Source: Lysobacterales bacterium (lineage in GTDB: Bacteria > Pseudomonadota > Gammaproteobacteria > Xanthomonadales > SZUA-5). Taken from it: a DNA stretch of 64,000 nucleotides. Positions within the stretch are counted from its first letter, which is position 1; every line of letters begins with the position of its first letter. Both the position numbers and the translations under genes were made by a program. The DNA lies in assembly GCA_019187485.1 (NCBI GenBank), contig JABAQR010000031.1, positions 98,379 through 162,378 on the forward strand, in the 5' to 3' direction. This document shows positions 7,928 to 18,115 of the stretch, piece by piece. The notes beneath the pieces are model-generated. The model was not told where the DNA came from, did not search any database, and saw only the letters and a program-made list of their open reading frames with translations.

Positions 7928-9423
7928 GCAAGGAAATGCTGCTGGTCGCGGATGCGGTCGCCAACGAGAAAGGCGTGCCGCGCGGCGTGATTTTCGAGGC
8001 GCTGGAAGCGGCGCTGGCGTCGGCGGCCAAGCGCAAGCACGGCGGCGACATCCTGACGCGGGTCTCGATCAACCGCACCAGCGGCGCCTACGAGACCTTC
8101 CGCCGCTGGGAAGTGATCGCCGACGACCAGCCCCTGGAGTTTCCGGAACGCCAGACCGCGCTGACCGTGGCCCGCGACGACAATCCCGAGATCGAAATCG
8201 GCGGCTTCGTCGAGGAACCGATCGAGAACGCCGAGTTCGGGCGCATCGCCGCGCAGGCGGCCAAGCAGGTGATCGTGCAACGCGTGCGCGAGGCCGAGCG
8301 CGCCCAGGTCGTCGACCAGTACAAGGACCGCGTCGGCACCCTCGTGACCGGCATCATCAAGCGCATCGAGCGTGGCCACATCTACCTCGACCTCGGCGCC
8401 AACGCCGAAGCGATCGTGCTGCGCGAACGCGTGATCCCACGCGAAAACTTCCGCGCCGGCGACCGCATCCGCGGCATCCTCTACGATGTGCGCAGCGAGG
8501 CGCGCGGCCCGCAGCTCTTCGTCTCGCGCACCGCACCCGAGTTCATGATGGAGCTGTTCAAGCTCGAGGTGCCGGAAGTCGGCCAGGGCGTGGTCAACGT
8601 GATGGCCGCCGCGCGCGATCCCGGCGACCGCGCCAAGATCGCGGTGCGCGCCAACGACCACCGCACCGATCCGGTCGGCGCCTGCATCGGCATGCAGGGC
8701 TCGCGCGTCAAGGCGGTGTCGAATGAGCTCAACGGCGAGCGCATCGACATCGTGCTGTGGAACGACAACCCGGCGCAGTTCGTGATCAACGCGATGGCGC
8801 CGGCGGAAGTGCAGTCGATCGTGGTCGACGAGGAAAAGCACTCGATGGACCTCGCGGTGGCCGAGGACAAGCTCAGCCAGGCGATCGGCCGCGGCGGCCA
8901 GAACGTGCGCCTCGCCAGCAAGCTGACCGGCTGGCAGTTGAACGTGATGACCCAGGCGCAGGCCTCGGCGAAGAGCGAGGCCGAGTCGCAACTGGCGCTG
9001 GACCTGTTCAAGGAACAGTTGCAGGTCGACGAGGAGATCGCCGCGATCCTGGTGCGCGAGGGCTTCAGCACCGTCGAGGAAGTGGCCTATGTGCCGGCCG
9101 GCGAGCTGCTCAACATCGACGAGTTCGACGAGAACCTGGTCGAGGAGCTGCGGGCGCGCGCGCGCGACGCGCTGCTGACCGAAATGATCGCCAAGGAAGA
9201 GGCGCTCGAGGACCACAAACCGGACGACTCGCTGTTGGCGGTCGACGGCATGGACGAAGCCACCGCCTACGCGCTGGCCGCCGCCGGCATCCGCACCCGC
9301 GACGACCTCGCCGACCTCGCCACCGACGAACTGGCGGAGATCGAGGGCATGACCGACGAACGTGCGGCACAACTGATCATGGCGGCGCGCGCGCCGCTGT
9401 TCGAACACGACGGGCAGGCTTGA
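7924..9423 (+). CDS. nusA: Transcription termination/antitermination factor NusA
   Basis: 499 residues, close to E. coli NusA. Domains in order: RNA-polymerase-binding N-terminal domain (about 1-125), S1 domain (about 135-200), tandem KH domains (about 230-345, with [11 protein letters not shown] and [14 protein letters not shown]), then two acidic helix-hairpin-helix repeats (about 360-425 and 435-495, e.g. [20 protein letters not shown]). NusA binds RNA polymerase and modulates pausing, termination and antitermination. It overlaps rimP by 4 bases; infB follows after 58 bases. Confidence 0.98.
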   Translation: MSKEMLLVADAVANEKGVPRGVIFEALEAALASAAKRKHGGDILTRVSINRTSGAYETFRRWEVIADDQPLEFPERQTALTVARDDNPEIEIGGFVEEPIENAEFGRIAAQAAKQVIVQRVREAERAQVVDQYKDRVGTLVTGIIKRIERGHIYLDLGANAEAIVLRERVIPRENFRAGDRIRGILYDVRSEARGPQLFVSRTAPEFMMELFKLEVPEVGQGVVNVMAAARDPGDRAKIAVRANDHRTDPVGACIGMQGSRVKAVSNELNGERIDIVLWNDNPAQFVINAMAPAEVQSIVVDEEKHSMDLAVAEDKLSQAIGRGGQNVRLASKLTGWQLNVMTQAQASAKSEAESQLALDLFKEQLQVDEEIAAILVREGFSTVEEVAYVPAGELLNIDEFDENLVEELRARARDALLTEMIAKEEALEDHKPDDSLLAVDGMDEATAYALAAAGIRTRDDLADLATDELAEIEGMTDERAAQLIMAARAPLFEHDGQA

Positions 9424-9481
9424 TTCGATCCGGCGCGCGGCCGCCCGGCCGACGCGCGCGACGCAGCATTTGGAGAAGCGC

Positions 9482-12094
9482 ATGGCAGGAGTGACCGTCG
9501 AAAAGCTGGCGACCGTGCTCGGGGTGAGCCCCGAGCGCCTGCTCGAACAGCTGGCCGAGGCCGGCATGAAGTTCGGCAATGCCCAGCAGGAAGTCAGTGC
9601 CACCCAGAAAGTGGCACTGCTGGAGCACCTGCGCTCCGCGCACGGCAAGGCCAAGGCCGACCTCAAGGCGCCGAGCCAGATCACGCTCAAGCGCAAGACC
9701 GTCAGTGAGATCACGGTGTCGCAGAGCGGGCCTGGGCGTGGCCAGAAGACGGTCAACGTCGAGGTTCGCCAGAAGAAGATCTACGTCAAGCGCAGCACCG
9801 TCGCCGAGGCCGCCGAGGCCGATCCAGAGCGCGAGGCAGCCCAGCGCCTGCTGAACGAATCCCAGTTGCGCCGCGAATCCGAGGACATCGCGCGCCGCGA
9901 GGCCGAAGCCCGGCGCCTGGCCGATGAGGATCGTCAGCGCGAAGCCGAGGAGCAACGCAAGCGCGACCGCGAGGAATCCGAGCGCCGCGCCACCGAGGAG
10001 GCCGAACGTGTCCGCGAGGAAGAGAGCAGGCGCAAGGCCGCCGAGGAGGAACGCAGCAAGGGCGATCCCAACAAGCCGAAGAAACCGACCCGCCCGGAAG
10101 CCGAGGACAAGCCGCGCGGCCACAAGCCGACGGCGCCCAAGCGCGCTCCGGCGGCACGCGAGTTGGCGGACGAGGATGTGGTGGTCGACGAGGCCGAGCC
10201 GGCGCCGGTGGCGTCTGGTCAATTGCACCTTTCCGACCACGCGCGTCGCGCCAAGAAGAAGTCGCACAAACGTTTCGCAGCTCCGGAGCCACAACGCGGT
10301 GGTCGCGATCACGGCTTCTCTCGCCCGACCGCGCCGGTGGTTCGCGATGTCGAGGTGGGCGACACCATCGTCGTCGCCGAACTGGCGCAGAAGCTCGCGG
10401 TGAAAGCACCGGAGGTGATCAAGGCGCTGATGAAGTTGGGCGTGTTCGTCACCATCAATCAGAGCATCGAGCACGACACCGCCGTGCTGGTGGCGGAGGA
10501 ACTCGGCCACTCGGTCAAGAAGTCCGGCGCCAAGGACCTGGAGGCCGACATCCTGTCGCACGACCCGAGCGCCGGCGAAGCCCAGCACCGGCCGCCCGTG
10601 GTCACCATCATGGGCCACGTCGACCACGGCAAGACCTCGCTGCTGGACCACATCCGGCGCACGCGCGTCGCCGCGGGTGAGGCCGGTGGCATCACCCAGC
10701 ACATCGGCGCCTACCACGTGAACACCAAGAAGGGAATCATCACCTTCCTGGACACGCCCGGCCACGCGGCCTTCACCCAGATGCGTGCGCGCGGCGCCAG
10801 GGTCACCGACATCGTGGTTCTGGTGGTCGCCGCCGACGACGGCGTGATGCCGCAGACCATCGAGGCGATCAATCACGCGAAGGCGGCGAAGGTGCCGATC
10901 ATCGTGGCGGTCAACAAGATGGACAAGCACGAGGCCGATCCGGAACGCGTCAAGCAGGGCCTGTTGCAGCATGAAGTGGTCCCGGAGGAATACGGCGGCG
11001 ACGTCCAGTTCGTGCCGGTGTCGGCCAAGACCGGCATGGGCATCGACAACCTGCTGGATGCGATCCTGGTGCAATCCGAAGTGCTCGAACTGAAAGCCGC
11101 ACCCAAGGGTCGCGCCCGCGGCACGGTGGTCGAATCCACGCTCGACAAGGGCCGCGGCCCGGTCGCCACCGTGCTGGTGCAGTCCGGCCTGCTGAAGAAG
11201 GGCGACATCGTGCTTTCCGGCACCCAGTGGGGCCGCGTGCGCGCGATGTTCGACGAAGCGGGCCGCCAGATCGCCGAAGCCGGTCCGTCGATCCCGGCGG
11301 TGGTCGTCGGCCTGCAGGGCACGCCGAATGCGGGCGACGACTTCCTGGTCGTGGCCGACGAGCGCGCCGCACGCGACGCCGCCGCCGCGCGCGAGTTGCG
11401 CAACCGCGACGTGCGCCTAGCCAAGCAGTCGACCAAGCTCGACGACCTGTTCGCGCAGATGGGCCAGGGCGACGTGCAGACGCTCAACCTGCTGGTCAAG
11501 GCGGACGTGCAGGGCAGCGCCGAAGCGCTGCGCGAGTCGCTGATCCGGCTCGGCACCGACCAGATCAAGGTCAACATCATCGCCTCCGGCGTCGGCGGCA
11601 TCACCGAGTCGGACGCCACCCTGGCGGTCGCCAGCAAGGCGGTGGTGATCGGCTTCAACGTGCGCGCCGATGCGCAGGCGCGCAAGGTGCTGCAGGAAGG
11701 CGGCGTCGAGATCAACTACTACAGCATCATCTACGAAGCCATCGATCACGTGCGCAAGGCGCTGACCGGCATGCTCGGCACCGAGACCCGCGAGCAGATC
11801 ATCGGCCTCGCCCAGGTGCGCGACGTGTTCCGCTCCAGCAAGTTCGGCGCGGTCGCCGGCTGCATGGTCACCGAAGGCGTGGTCAAGCGCAACAAGCCGA
11901 TCCGCGTGCTGCGCGACAACGTGGTGGTCTTCGAAGGCGAACTGGAATCGCTGCGGCGCTTCAAGGACGTGGTCGAGGAAGTGCGCAACGGCATGGAATG
12001 CGGCATCGCGGTCAAGGCCTACAACGACGTCAAGGTCGGCGACCAGATCGAATGCTTCGACCGCATCGAAGTCCAGCGCACGCTGACATCCTGA
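9482..12094 (+). CDS. infB: Translation initiation factor IF-2
   Basis: 870 residues. GTPase that brings fMet-tRNA to the 30S subunit and promotes subunit joining. The ATG at 9482 is preferred over the upstream TTG because GGAGA lies 7 bases before it and [10 protein letters not shown] is the typical IF-2 start. IF2N domain at about 1-50, a second N-terminal domain near 55-105, then a long charged, Arg/Glu-rich coiled linker (about 110-230), another IF2N-like unit near 290-340. The G domain follows with GHVDHGKT (about 377-384), DTPGH and NKMD, and ends with domains II-IV. It is upstream of rbfA by 10 bases. Confidence 0.98.
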   Translation: MAGVTVEKLATVLGVSPERLLEQLAEAGMKFGNAQQEVSATQKVALLEHLRSAHGKAKADLKAPSQITLKRKTVSEITVSQSGPGRGQKTVNVEVRQKKIYVKRSTVAEAAEADPEREAAQRLLNESQLRRESEDIARREAEARRLADEDRQREAEEQRKRDREESERRATEEAERVREEESRRKAAEEERSKGDPNKPKKPTRPEAEDKPRGHKPTAPKRAPAARELADEDVVVDEAEPAPVASGQLHLSDHARRAKKKSHKRFAAPEPQRGGRDHGFSRPTAPVVRDVEVGDTIVVAELAQKLAVKAPEVIKALMKLGVFVTINQSIEHDTAVLVAEELGHSVKKSGAKDLEADILSHDPSAGEAQHRPPVVTIMGHVDHGKTSLLDHIRRTRVAAGEAGGITQHIGAYHVNTKKGIITFLDTPGHAAFTQMRARGARVTDIVVLVVAADDGVMPQTIEAINHAKAAKVPIIVAVNKMDKHEADPERVKQGLLQHEVVPEEYGGDVQFVPVSAKTGMGIDNLLDAILVQSEVLELKAAPKGRARGTVVESTLDKGRGPVATVLVQSGLLKKGDIVLSGTQWGRVRAMFDEAGRQIAEAGPSIPAVVVGLQGTPNAGDDFLVVADERAARDAAAARELRNRDVRLAKQSTKLDDLFAQMGQGDVQTLNLLVKADVQGSAEALRESLIRLGTDQIKVNIIASGVGGITESDATLAVASKAVVIGFNVRADAQARKVLQEGGVEINYYSIIYEAIDHVRKALTGMLGTETREQIIGLAQVRDVFRSSKFGAVAGCMVTEGVVKRNKPIRVLRDNVVVFEGELESLRRFKDVVEEVRNGMECGIAVKAYNDVKVGDQIECFDRIEVQRTLTS

Positions 12095-12104
12095 GGAAGC
12101 AGCC

Positions 12105-12446
12105 ATGGCCCGCGGTGGATTCGAACGCACCGACCGCGTCGCAGCGCTGCTGCGGCGCGAGGTGGCGGTGCTGGTGCACGAGGACGTGCGCGCGCACCTG
12201 CTGCCGGAGATCAGCGTCTCGGACGTCGAGGTCAGCCGCGACCTCGCCGTCGCCAAGGTCTACGTGACCGCGCTGCGCGCCGAGGACGCCAAGCCGGCGC
12301 TGACCCTGCTGAAGGAAGAAGCCAAGCGCTACCGCCAGGCGCTGGCGAAGAACATGTCCACGCGCACGGTCCCGGAACTGCGCTTCCACTACGACGACTC
12401 GGTGGACCGCGGCAGCCGCATCGACGAGTTGCTGCGCGGAACGTAG
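12105..12446 (+). CDS. rbfA: Ribosome-binding factor A
   Basis: 113 residues, single KH-type domain. RbfA binds the 30S subunit during late 16S rRNA maturation and is needed for cold adaptation in E. coli. The family signature is visible: RTDRVAALLRREVAVLV at the N-terminus, SVSDVEVSRDLAVAKVYVT in the middle, and VPELRFHYDDSVDRGSRIDELL at the end. GGAAG precedes the ATG. It sits between infB and truB as in most gammaproteobacteria. Its stop codon runs directly into a short palindrome at 12446-12467. Confidence 0.97.
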   Translation: MARGGFERTDRVAALLRREVAVLVHEDVRAHLLPEISVSDVEVSRDLAVAKVYVTALRAEDAKPALTLLKEEAKRYRQALAKNMSTRTVPELRFHYDDSVDRGSRIDELLRGT

Positions 12447-12467
12447 GGGCGCGATGAATCGCGTCCC
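12446..12467. repeat. Dispersed palindrome with CGCGAT-ATCGCG core
   Basis: GGGGCGCGAT and ATCGCGTCCC are separated by GA, giving a near-perfect palindrome immediately after rbfA. A related copy (GCGCGATTCATCGCGTCCC) lies at 40385-40404. It could act as a processing or attenuation hairpin between rbfA and truB. Confidence 0.6.
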
Positions 12468-12488
12468 TGCACGCATCGTCGGTCCAGT

Positions 12489-13385
12489 ATGCACCGCCGC
12501 CCCCTCCACGCCGTCCTGCTGCTCGACAAGCCGGCCGGACCGACGTCCAACGCCGCGCTGCAGCGCGTGAAATGGCTGTACCGGGCCGAGAAGGCCGGGC
12601 ACACCGGTGCGCTCGATCCGCTCGCGAGCGGGCTGCTGCCGATCTGCTTCGGCCACGCGACGCGCTTGTCCTCCTACCTGCTCGAAGGCGACAAGGGTTA
12701 CCGCGCGACCGCACGCCTGGGGATCCGCACCGATACCCTCGACGCCGACGGCGGGCCGGTCGCCGAAGGCTGTATCGACGGCATCGAAGCCGCGCAGATC
12801 GAATCCGCGCTCGCGGCCTTCCGCGGCGAGATCGAACAGGTGCCGCCGATGTACTCCGCGCTCAAGCGCGACGGCCGGCCGCTGCACGAACTCGCGCGCG
12901 CCGGCATCGAGGTCGAGCGCGCGCCGCGACGCGTGCGCATCGACCGCCTCGAACTCGTGGAATGGACGCCACCCTTCCTCGTGCTCGATGTTGATTGTTC
13001 CACCGGCACCTACATCCGCAGCCTGGTCGACGACCTCGGCCAGGCGCTCGGTTGCGGCGCCCACGTGCACGCGCTGCGGCGCACCTGGGCGGCGCCGTTC
13101 CGGCAACCGGCAATGCACACGCTGGCCGAACTCGACGCGCACGTCGGCGATCTCGCCGCACTGGATGCGCTGCTGCTGCCGGTGGAAGCGATGATCGACT
13201 GGATGCCGCAGGTGCGGATCGATGCGATCTTTGCCGAACGCTTCGGCCACGGCAACGTGGTGCGCCCGAACGATGCACCGATGGCCGATCCGGTCGCCGT
13301 GCTGTCGGCGGATGGACGGCTGCTCGGCATCGGGCGCAGCGATGGCCACGGCTTGCATCCGGTACGGGTGCTCTCCACCCCGTAG
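12489..13385 (+). CDS. truB: tRNA pseudouridine-55 synthase TruB
   Basis: 298 residues. Converts U55 of the tRNA T-loop to pseudouridine. The catalytic motif GHTGALDPLASGLL places the nucleophilic Asp at residue 43. LLLDKPAGPTSN at the N-terminus and YIRSLVDDLGQALGCGAHVHALRRTWAAPF near residues 175-205 are family-typical. The C-terminal part is shorter than a full PUA domain but fits the bacterial family. No strong ribosome site precedes the ATG, and the gene probably depends on operon transcription. rpsO-pnp, the usual next genes, are absent. Confidence 0.96.
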   Translation: MHRRPLHAVLLLDKPAGPTSNAALQRVKWLYRAEKAGHTGALDPLASGLLPICFGHATRLSSYLLEGDKGYRATARLGIRTDTLDADGGPVAEGCIDGIEAAQIESALAAFRGEIEQVPPMYSALKRDGRPLHELARAGIEVERAPRRVRIDRLELVEWTPPFLVLDVDCSTGTYIRSLVDDLGQALGCGAHVHALRRTWAAPFRQPAMHTLAELDAHVGDLAALDALLLPVEAMIDWMPQVRIDAIFAERFGHGNVVRPNDAPMADPVAVLSADGRLLGIGRSDGHGLHPVRVLSTP

Positions 13386-13446
13386 GAGCGCCGCGCGCGG
13401 TGGCGAGCTTCGGGCTATCGTCGCGCCATCGTCCAGGGAGCCGCCC

Positions 13447-14241
13447 ATGAAACGACGCATGCTGATCACGGGCGCTTCCGCCGGCATCGGCGAAGCCTGC
13501 GCGCACGAGTGGGCGCGGCGCGGTTGGAACCTGCTCCTGACCGCGCGGCGGACGGATCGGCTGCAGACGCTGGCCGACACACTGAAAGCCGAGCACGGCT
13601 GCGATGCCGTGGTGATCGCGGCCGATCTCGCCGACCCGCTCGCCCCGGTGCAGCTGACCGAGGCGATCGAGGCGCGCGGCCTGCAGGTGGATGGCCTGAT
13701 CAACAACGCCGGCTACGGCGTGCCGGGCACGCTGCTGTCGGTACCCTGGCGCACCCACGCCGACTTCCTGCGCGTGCTGCTGTGGGCGCCCACGGAGCTG
13801 ACCTACCTGCTGCTGCCAGGCATGCAGCAGCGCGGTTTCGGGCGCATCGTCAACGTCGCCTCGCTCGCCGGCCTGGTGCCCGGGACCGCCGGGCACACGC
13901 TCTACGGCGCCACCAAGAGCTACCTGATCCGCTTCTCGCAGTCGCTGGCGCAGGAGACCCTGCCGCGCGGCGTGCACGTGACCGCACTCTGCCCCGGATT
14001 CACCTACAGCGAATTCCACGACGTCAACCAGATGCGCGCGACGGTCTCCAAGATGCCGAAGTTCATGTGGATGGACGCGCAGACCGTCGCCCGTCAGGCC
14101 TTCGAAGCCAGCGAGCGTGGCGACATCGTCTACGTCAACGGCCGCTGGAACCGCTTCGTGCGCACCCTCACCAAGGTCTTACCGGATCGCCTCGCACTGG
14201 CACTGGTGTCGCGCCAGTCGCGCAAGTTCAGGCGCATCTGA
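13447..14241 (+). CDS. Short-chain dehydrogenase/reductase
   Basis: 264 residues, classical SDR. The cofactor motif TGASAGIG is at 8-15, NNAGYG at 86-91, and the catalytic triad is Ser139, Tyr153 and Lys157 (YGATK). The start at 13447 gives the Rossmann motif its normal position; an in-frame upstream extension overlaps truB and has no family match. An AGGGAG site lies upstream. The sequence resembles the DltE/SadH-like SDRs acting on lipid or alcohol substrates, but the substrate cannot be read. It follows truB by 61 bases, in a gap that starts with a GTAGGAGCG REP-type fragment. Confidence 0.9.
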   Translation: MKRRMLITGASAGIGEACAHEWARRGWNLLLTARRTDRLQTLADTLKAEHGCDAVVIAADLADPLAPVQLTEAIEARGLQVDGLINNAGYGVPGTLLSVPWRTHADFLRVLLWAPTELTYLLLPGMQQRGFGRIVNVASLAGLVPGTAGHTLYGATKSYLIRFSQSLAQETLPRGVHVTALCPGFTYSEFHDVNQMRATVSKMPKFMWMDAQTVARQAFEASERGDIVYVNGRWNRFVRTLTKVLPDRLALALVSRQSRKFRRI

Positions 14242-14343
14242 TCCGGACTCGCGGATGGCGAGAATCGGGAAGCAGTGCCGGCGTGCGCAGCGAGGTCCGG
14301 CGCAGGCAGAATTGCCCTCCACCGACCCGCCGCGAGTGCCGCC

Positions 14344-15531
14344 ATGCCCTACCCCGCCCAGCAGCGCTTCCTGGCCGAACTCGCCGAGATCGAGGCCCAG
14401 GGCCTGAGCAAGCGCGAGCGCGTGATCGCCTCGCCACAGTCGGCGGAGATCACCCTGGCCGACGGTCGCAAGGTGCTGAACTTCTGCGCCAACAACTACC
14501 TCGGCCTCGCCGACCACCCGGCGGTGATCGCCGCCGCCAGGGAGGCGCTCGACAGCCACGGCTTCGGCATGGCGTCGGTGCGTTTCATCTGCGGAACGCA
14601 GGACCTCCACAAGCAACTGGAGGCGAGGATCAGCGAGTACTTCGGCAGCGAGGACAGCATCCTCTACGCCGCCTGCTTCGACGCCAACGGCGGCCTGTTC
14701 GAGCCGCTGCTCGGCGAGCAGGACGCGATCCTCTCGGACGCGCTGAACCACGCCTCGATCATCGACGGCGTGCGCCTGTGCAAGGCGCAGCGCTACCGCT
14801 ACGCGAACGGCGACATGGTCGACCTCGAGAAGCAGTTGCAGGCCGCGAGCGGCGCGCGCACGCGCATGATCACTACCGATGGCGTGTTCAGCATGGACGG
14901 CGCGATCGCGCCGCTGGACCGGCTCACCGCGCTTGCCGAACAGTACGACGCGCTCGTGCACATCGACGAGTGTCACGCGACCGGCTTCCTCGGCCCGACC
15001 GGACGCGGCACCGCTGAAGTGCACGGCGTGATGGACAAGATCGACGTCTACACCTCGACGCTGGGCAAGGCGCTCGGCGGGGGCCTCGGCGGCTTCACCA
15101 CCGGTCGCCGCGAGATCATCGAGTTGCTGCGCCAGCGCTCGCGCCCCTACCTGTTCTCGAATTCGTTGCCGCCAGCGGTGGTCGGCGCCAGTCTCAAGGT
15201 GCTGGAGTTGCTGTCCGGTGCCGATGGGTTACGCCGCAGGTTGGTCGAGAACCAGCAGCATTTCCGCGCGCGCATGGCCGCCGCCGGCTTCGACCTGAAG
15301 CCCGGCCAGCACCCGATCACGCCGGTCATGCTCTACGACGCCAAGCTCGCGCAGACCTTCGCCGCGCGCCTGCTCGAGCACGGCATCTACGCGATCGGCT
15401 TCTTCTTCCCGGTGGTGCCGAAGGGCCAGGCGCGCATTCGCGTGCAGATCTCGGCGGCGCACACGCGCGCACACCTGGACCGCGCGGTGGAAGCCTTCAT
15501 CGCGGTAGGCCGTGAACTGGGCGTGATTTGA
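14344..15531 (+). CDS. kbl: Glycine C-acetyltransferase (2-amino-3-ketobutyrate CoA ligase)
   Basis: 395 residues, about the length of E. coli Kbl (398). A pyridoxal-phosphate alpha-oxoamine synthase that splits 2-amino-3-ketobutyrate with CoA into glycine and acetyl-CoA in threonine breakdown. Visible motifs are [47 protein letters not shown] and the PLP-lysine loop [13 protein letters not shown]. The ATG at 14344 aligns with the family N-terminus. The partner threonine dehydrogenase gene (tdh) is not adjacent on either side. Kbl is very close to AONS/SPT paralogues, but the C-terminal sequence fits Kbl best. Confidence 0.95.
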   Translation: MPYPAQQRFLAELAEIEAQGLSKRERVIASPQSAEITLADGRKVLNFCANNYLGLADHPAVIAAAREALDSHGFGMASVRFICGTQDLHKQLEARISEYFGSEDSILYAACFDANGGLFEPLLGEQDAILSDALNHASIIDGVRLCKAQRYRYANGDMVDLEKQLQAASGARTRMITTDGVFSMDGAIAPLDRLTALAEQYDALVHIDECHATGFLGPTGRGTAEVHGVMDKIDVYTSTLGKALGGGLGGFTTGRREIIELLRQRSRPYLFSNSLPPAVVGASLKVLELLSGADGLRRRLVENQQHFRARMAAAGFDLKPGQHPITPVMLYDAKLAQTFAARLLEHGIYAIGFFFPVVPKGQARIRVQISAAHTRAHLDRAVEAFIAVGRELGVI

Positions 15532-15691
15532 TCGGCCCGGTCGACGGCGCGCGATGACCTGCTGCCCGCGACCGGCCTTCATTCCACGCAGGCAGAGCCC
15601 GGAAATGCCGGGGAAAAATCCCGGATTTCTGCACCGTCCGGCACATCCCGCAGCGTATCGTCGGCGCGTCGCATCCCAGGCAGGAACGCAC

Positions 15692-17842
15692 ATGTCCTTG
15701 CGCACGCAGTTCGCCGTCGTATTCGCATTCTTCGTCTTCGCCGTCGGTGCGCGCGCGCATGCCCAGGACCTCTACGACACCACGGTGCTGCGCACCATCA
15801 ACCTGCAGTTCCACGACGCCGACTGGCTGACGCGGCTGCGCAACAACTACGCCTCGCAGACGCTGATCCTGGCCGACCTGACGATCGCCGGGCAGACCTA
15901 CCCGAACGTCGGCGTGCGCATCCGCGGCAACACCTCGTACACGCAACTGCCATCGGACTCGCTGAAGTTCTCGCTGAAAGTGGAACTGGACTTCGTCGAC
16001 ACCAACCAGGAGCTGTGGGGCTACGAGGAGCTGAACCTCAACAACGGCTTCCGCGACCCGACCTTCATGCGCGAGGTCAGCTTCAACAACTACGTCGCGC
16101 AGTTCGTGCCGAACCCGCGCGCGAACCACGTGGTGTTGACCCTGAACGGCGAGAACTGGGGCGTCTACAACAACATCCAGCACACCGACAAGCGCATGTA
16201 CCGGCGCTATTTCGAGAATGCCGACGGGATGCGCGTGCTGTGCGCGAACCAGCCGAATGGCCCGGGACTGCGCTACAACGGCCCGAATGCCTCCGGCTAC
16301 ACGATTTACGAGATCCAGCAGGATGGCGGCCTCGCGAACCCGATCGGGGCGCTGATCGCGGTGACCGACGCGCTGACGAACTTCTCGCTGAGCAATCCGC
16401 CGGCGATCGACGCGCTGTTCGCGATCGATCCCTCGACCTGGGCGGTGGTGATGGAGAACTTCCTGACCGACGACGACAGCTATGTCAACAAGGGCTGCGA
16501 CTTCCTGGTCTACCGCGACCCGCTCGACGGCCGCACCCACCTGACGCCGCGCGATGCCAACGAGACCTTCAGCCAGGCCACCTGGGCACCGACCCGCAAT
16601 TTCACGCAGACCACCAAGCCGCTCTTGAATCGCGTGCTCTCGGTGCCGGAACTGCGCCAGCGCTTCTTCGCGCACTACCGCGTGGCCCGGCGCGACCTCA
16701 CGATGGCCTATTTCGGGCCGATCTTCGACGCGCAGCGCGCGCTGATCGACGCCGCGGTCCAGGCCGACCCCAAGAAGCTGTATTCGTACACGCTGTTCCA
16801 GCAGAACTTCACGCAGACCGTGAACATGCCGATTCCGGGCCTCGGTGGCGGCAACATCATTGGCCTGCAACAGTTCGTGGAACAGCGCGCGAGTTTCCTC
16901 GACACCGTGGCCGAACTGGTGGCGCCGGGTCCGACGATCAGCGCCGCTGCGGCCAGCAACAACTTCCCGGCGCCGGCCGAGATCGTGGTCATCACCGCCA
17001 ACGTGGCGGCGAATGGCAGCGGCGTTGGTGCGGTCGAGTTGTACTACCGGCCGCAGCGCGACGGCCTGTACCTGCGCACACCGATGTTCGACGACGGCGC
17101 GCACGGTGATGGTGGCGCCGGCGACGGCGTGTGGGGCGTGACCCTGCCGGTGGCCGGCACCTCCGGCCAGCGCGTCGCCTGGTACGTGTCGGCGCGCTCC
17201 TCCAACAGCTTCCAGTCGCTGTCCTTCCTGCCCGAGAAGACCGAGCGCGCGCCGCGCATCGTCGACTTCTTCCAGGGCACGCCCGAGGGCATGCGCATCA
17301 GTGAGTGGATGTACTCGGGCGGCAGCGGCGAGTTCATCGAGTTCACCAACACCACCGGCGCCGCCATCGACCTGACGGGCTGGAGCCTCGACGACGACCA
17401 CGCCACCGCCGGCGCCTTCAGCCTCTCGGCCTTCGGAGTCGTCGCACCCGGCGAATCGGTGGTCGTCACCGAGGCCGATGCCGCGGCCTTCCGCAGCGCC
17501 TGGAACCTGGCGCCGACGGTCAAGGTGATCGGTTCCTTCGGCAGCGTCGGCGGCGGCAACAACCTCGGCCGCAATGACCAGATCCATCTATTCGACAGCG
17601 GCGCCGCCTTGCAGGACCGCCTCTGGTATGGCGACCAGACCTATCCCGGCAGCATCCGTACCCAGAACCGCAGCGGACAGGTCGGGTGCGACGCGGTGGG
17701 GCTGAATCAGTTGCCCGCGTGGACACTCTCTACGGTCGGCGACGTCTTCGGCTCCTACGCGGCGACGTCGGGCGATGTGGGTACGCCCGGAAGCAGCGTG
17801 GTCGCGCAGTGCGGCGGAATGTTCGCGGATGGCTTCGAGTAA
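15692..17842 (+). CDS. Secreted CotH-like protein with lamin-tail domain and C-terminal DGFE motif
   Basis: 716 residues. The start at 15692 gives a clear signal peptide (about residues 1-25, ending AHA-Q), with AGGA before the ATG. Residues about 30-400 resemble the CotH kinase-like fold: VGVRIRGNTSY, LKFSLKVELDF, ENFLTDDDSYVNKGCDFLVY and PRDANETF. That last motif is PWDxDxxF in typical CotH, so Trp is Arg here. A beta-sandwich region follows (about 410-525), then a lamin-tail domain (about 540-640, ISEWMYSGGSGEFIEFTNTT). The protein ends GGMFADGFE, a Gly-Phe-Glu terminus I associate with many exported proteins of this order. Kinase activity is possible but unproven. It is monocistronic. Confidence 0.85.
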   Translation: MSLRTQFAVVFAFFVFAVGARAHAQDLYDTTVLRTINLQFHDADWLTRLRNNYASQTLILADLTIAGQTYPNVGVRIRGNTSYTQLPSDSLKFSLKVELDFVDTNQELWGYEELNLNNGFRDPTFMREVSFNNYVAQFVPNPRANHVVLTLNGENWGVYNNIQHTDKRMYRRYFENADGMRVLCANQPNGPGLRYNGPNASGYTIYEIQQDGGLANPIGALIAVTDALTNFSLSNPPAIDALFAIDPSTWAVVMENFLTDDDSYVNKGCDFLVYRDPLDGRTHLTPRDANETFSQATWAPTRNFTQTTKPLLNRVLSVPELRQRFFAHYRVARRDLTMAYFGPIFDAQRALIDAAVQADPKKLYSYTLFQQNFTQTVNMPIPGLGGGNIIGLQQFVEQRASFLDTVAELVAPGPTISAAAASNNFPAPAEIVVITANVAANGSGVGAVELYYRPQRDGLYLRTPMFDDGAHGDGGAGDGVWGVTLPVAGTSGQRVAWYVSARSSNSFQSLSFLPEKTERAPRIVDFFQGTPEGMRISEWMYSGGSGEFIEFTNTTGAAIDLTGWSLDDDHATAGAFSLSAFGVVAPGESVVVTEADAAAFRSAWNLAPTVKVIGSFGSVGGGNNLGRNDQIHLFDSGAALQDRLWYGDQTYPGSIRTQNRSGQVGCDAVGLNQLPAWTLSTVGDVFGSYAATSGDVGTPGSSVVAQCGGMFADGFE

Positions 17843-18115
17843 GCTTCTCACCGGGGCTCCCGACCCGTGAGGAACGAGACGTCGGCCATGAATGGCCGGC
17901 CCGCAAATCCAGTGCGCAAGCGATGAATTTCGCCCATTCGTTTCTTCCCGGCCGCTCGTCCCCGCCGGGATGAAACAGGGTGGTGTTGCGCGGAACGGAA
18001 GACGCTGGAGGCGGGAACACGAATTGGAAACCGGCAAGGACACAAAGGCGCACTAGACTAAGCACGCAGCACCTCCACGACGTCATCGCTGCCCGCGTCG
18101 CGAGTGATCCTTCCG
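17843..18115. other. Intergenic stretch without a gene
   Basis: No convincing coding sequence. It holds a TAGACT -10-like hexamer near 18053 upstream of the transporter gene, and an ATGAAACAGGGTGGT segment weakly resembling the ATGAAAGGTGGT segment near 49531. Nothing else stands out. Confidence 0.4.
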
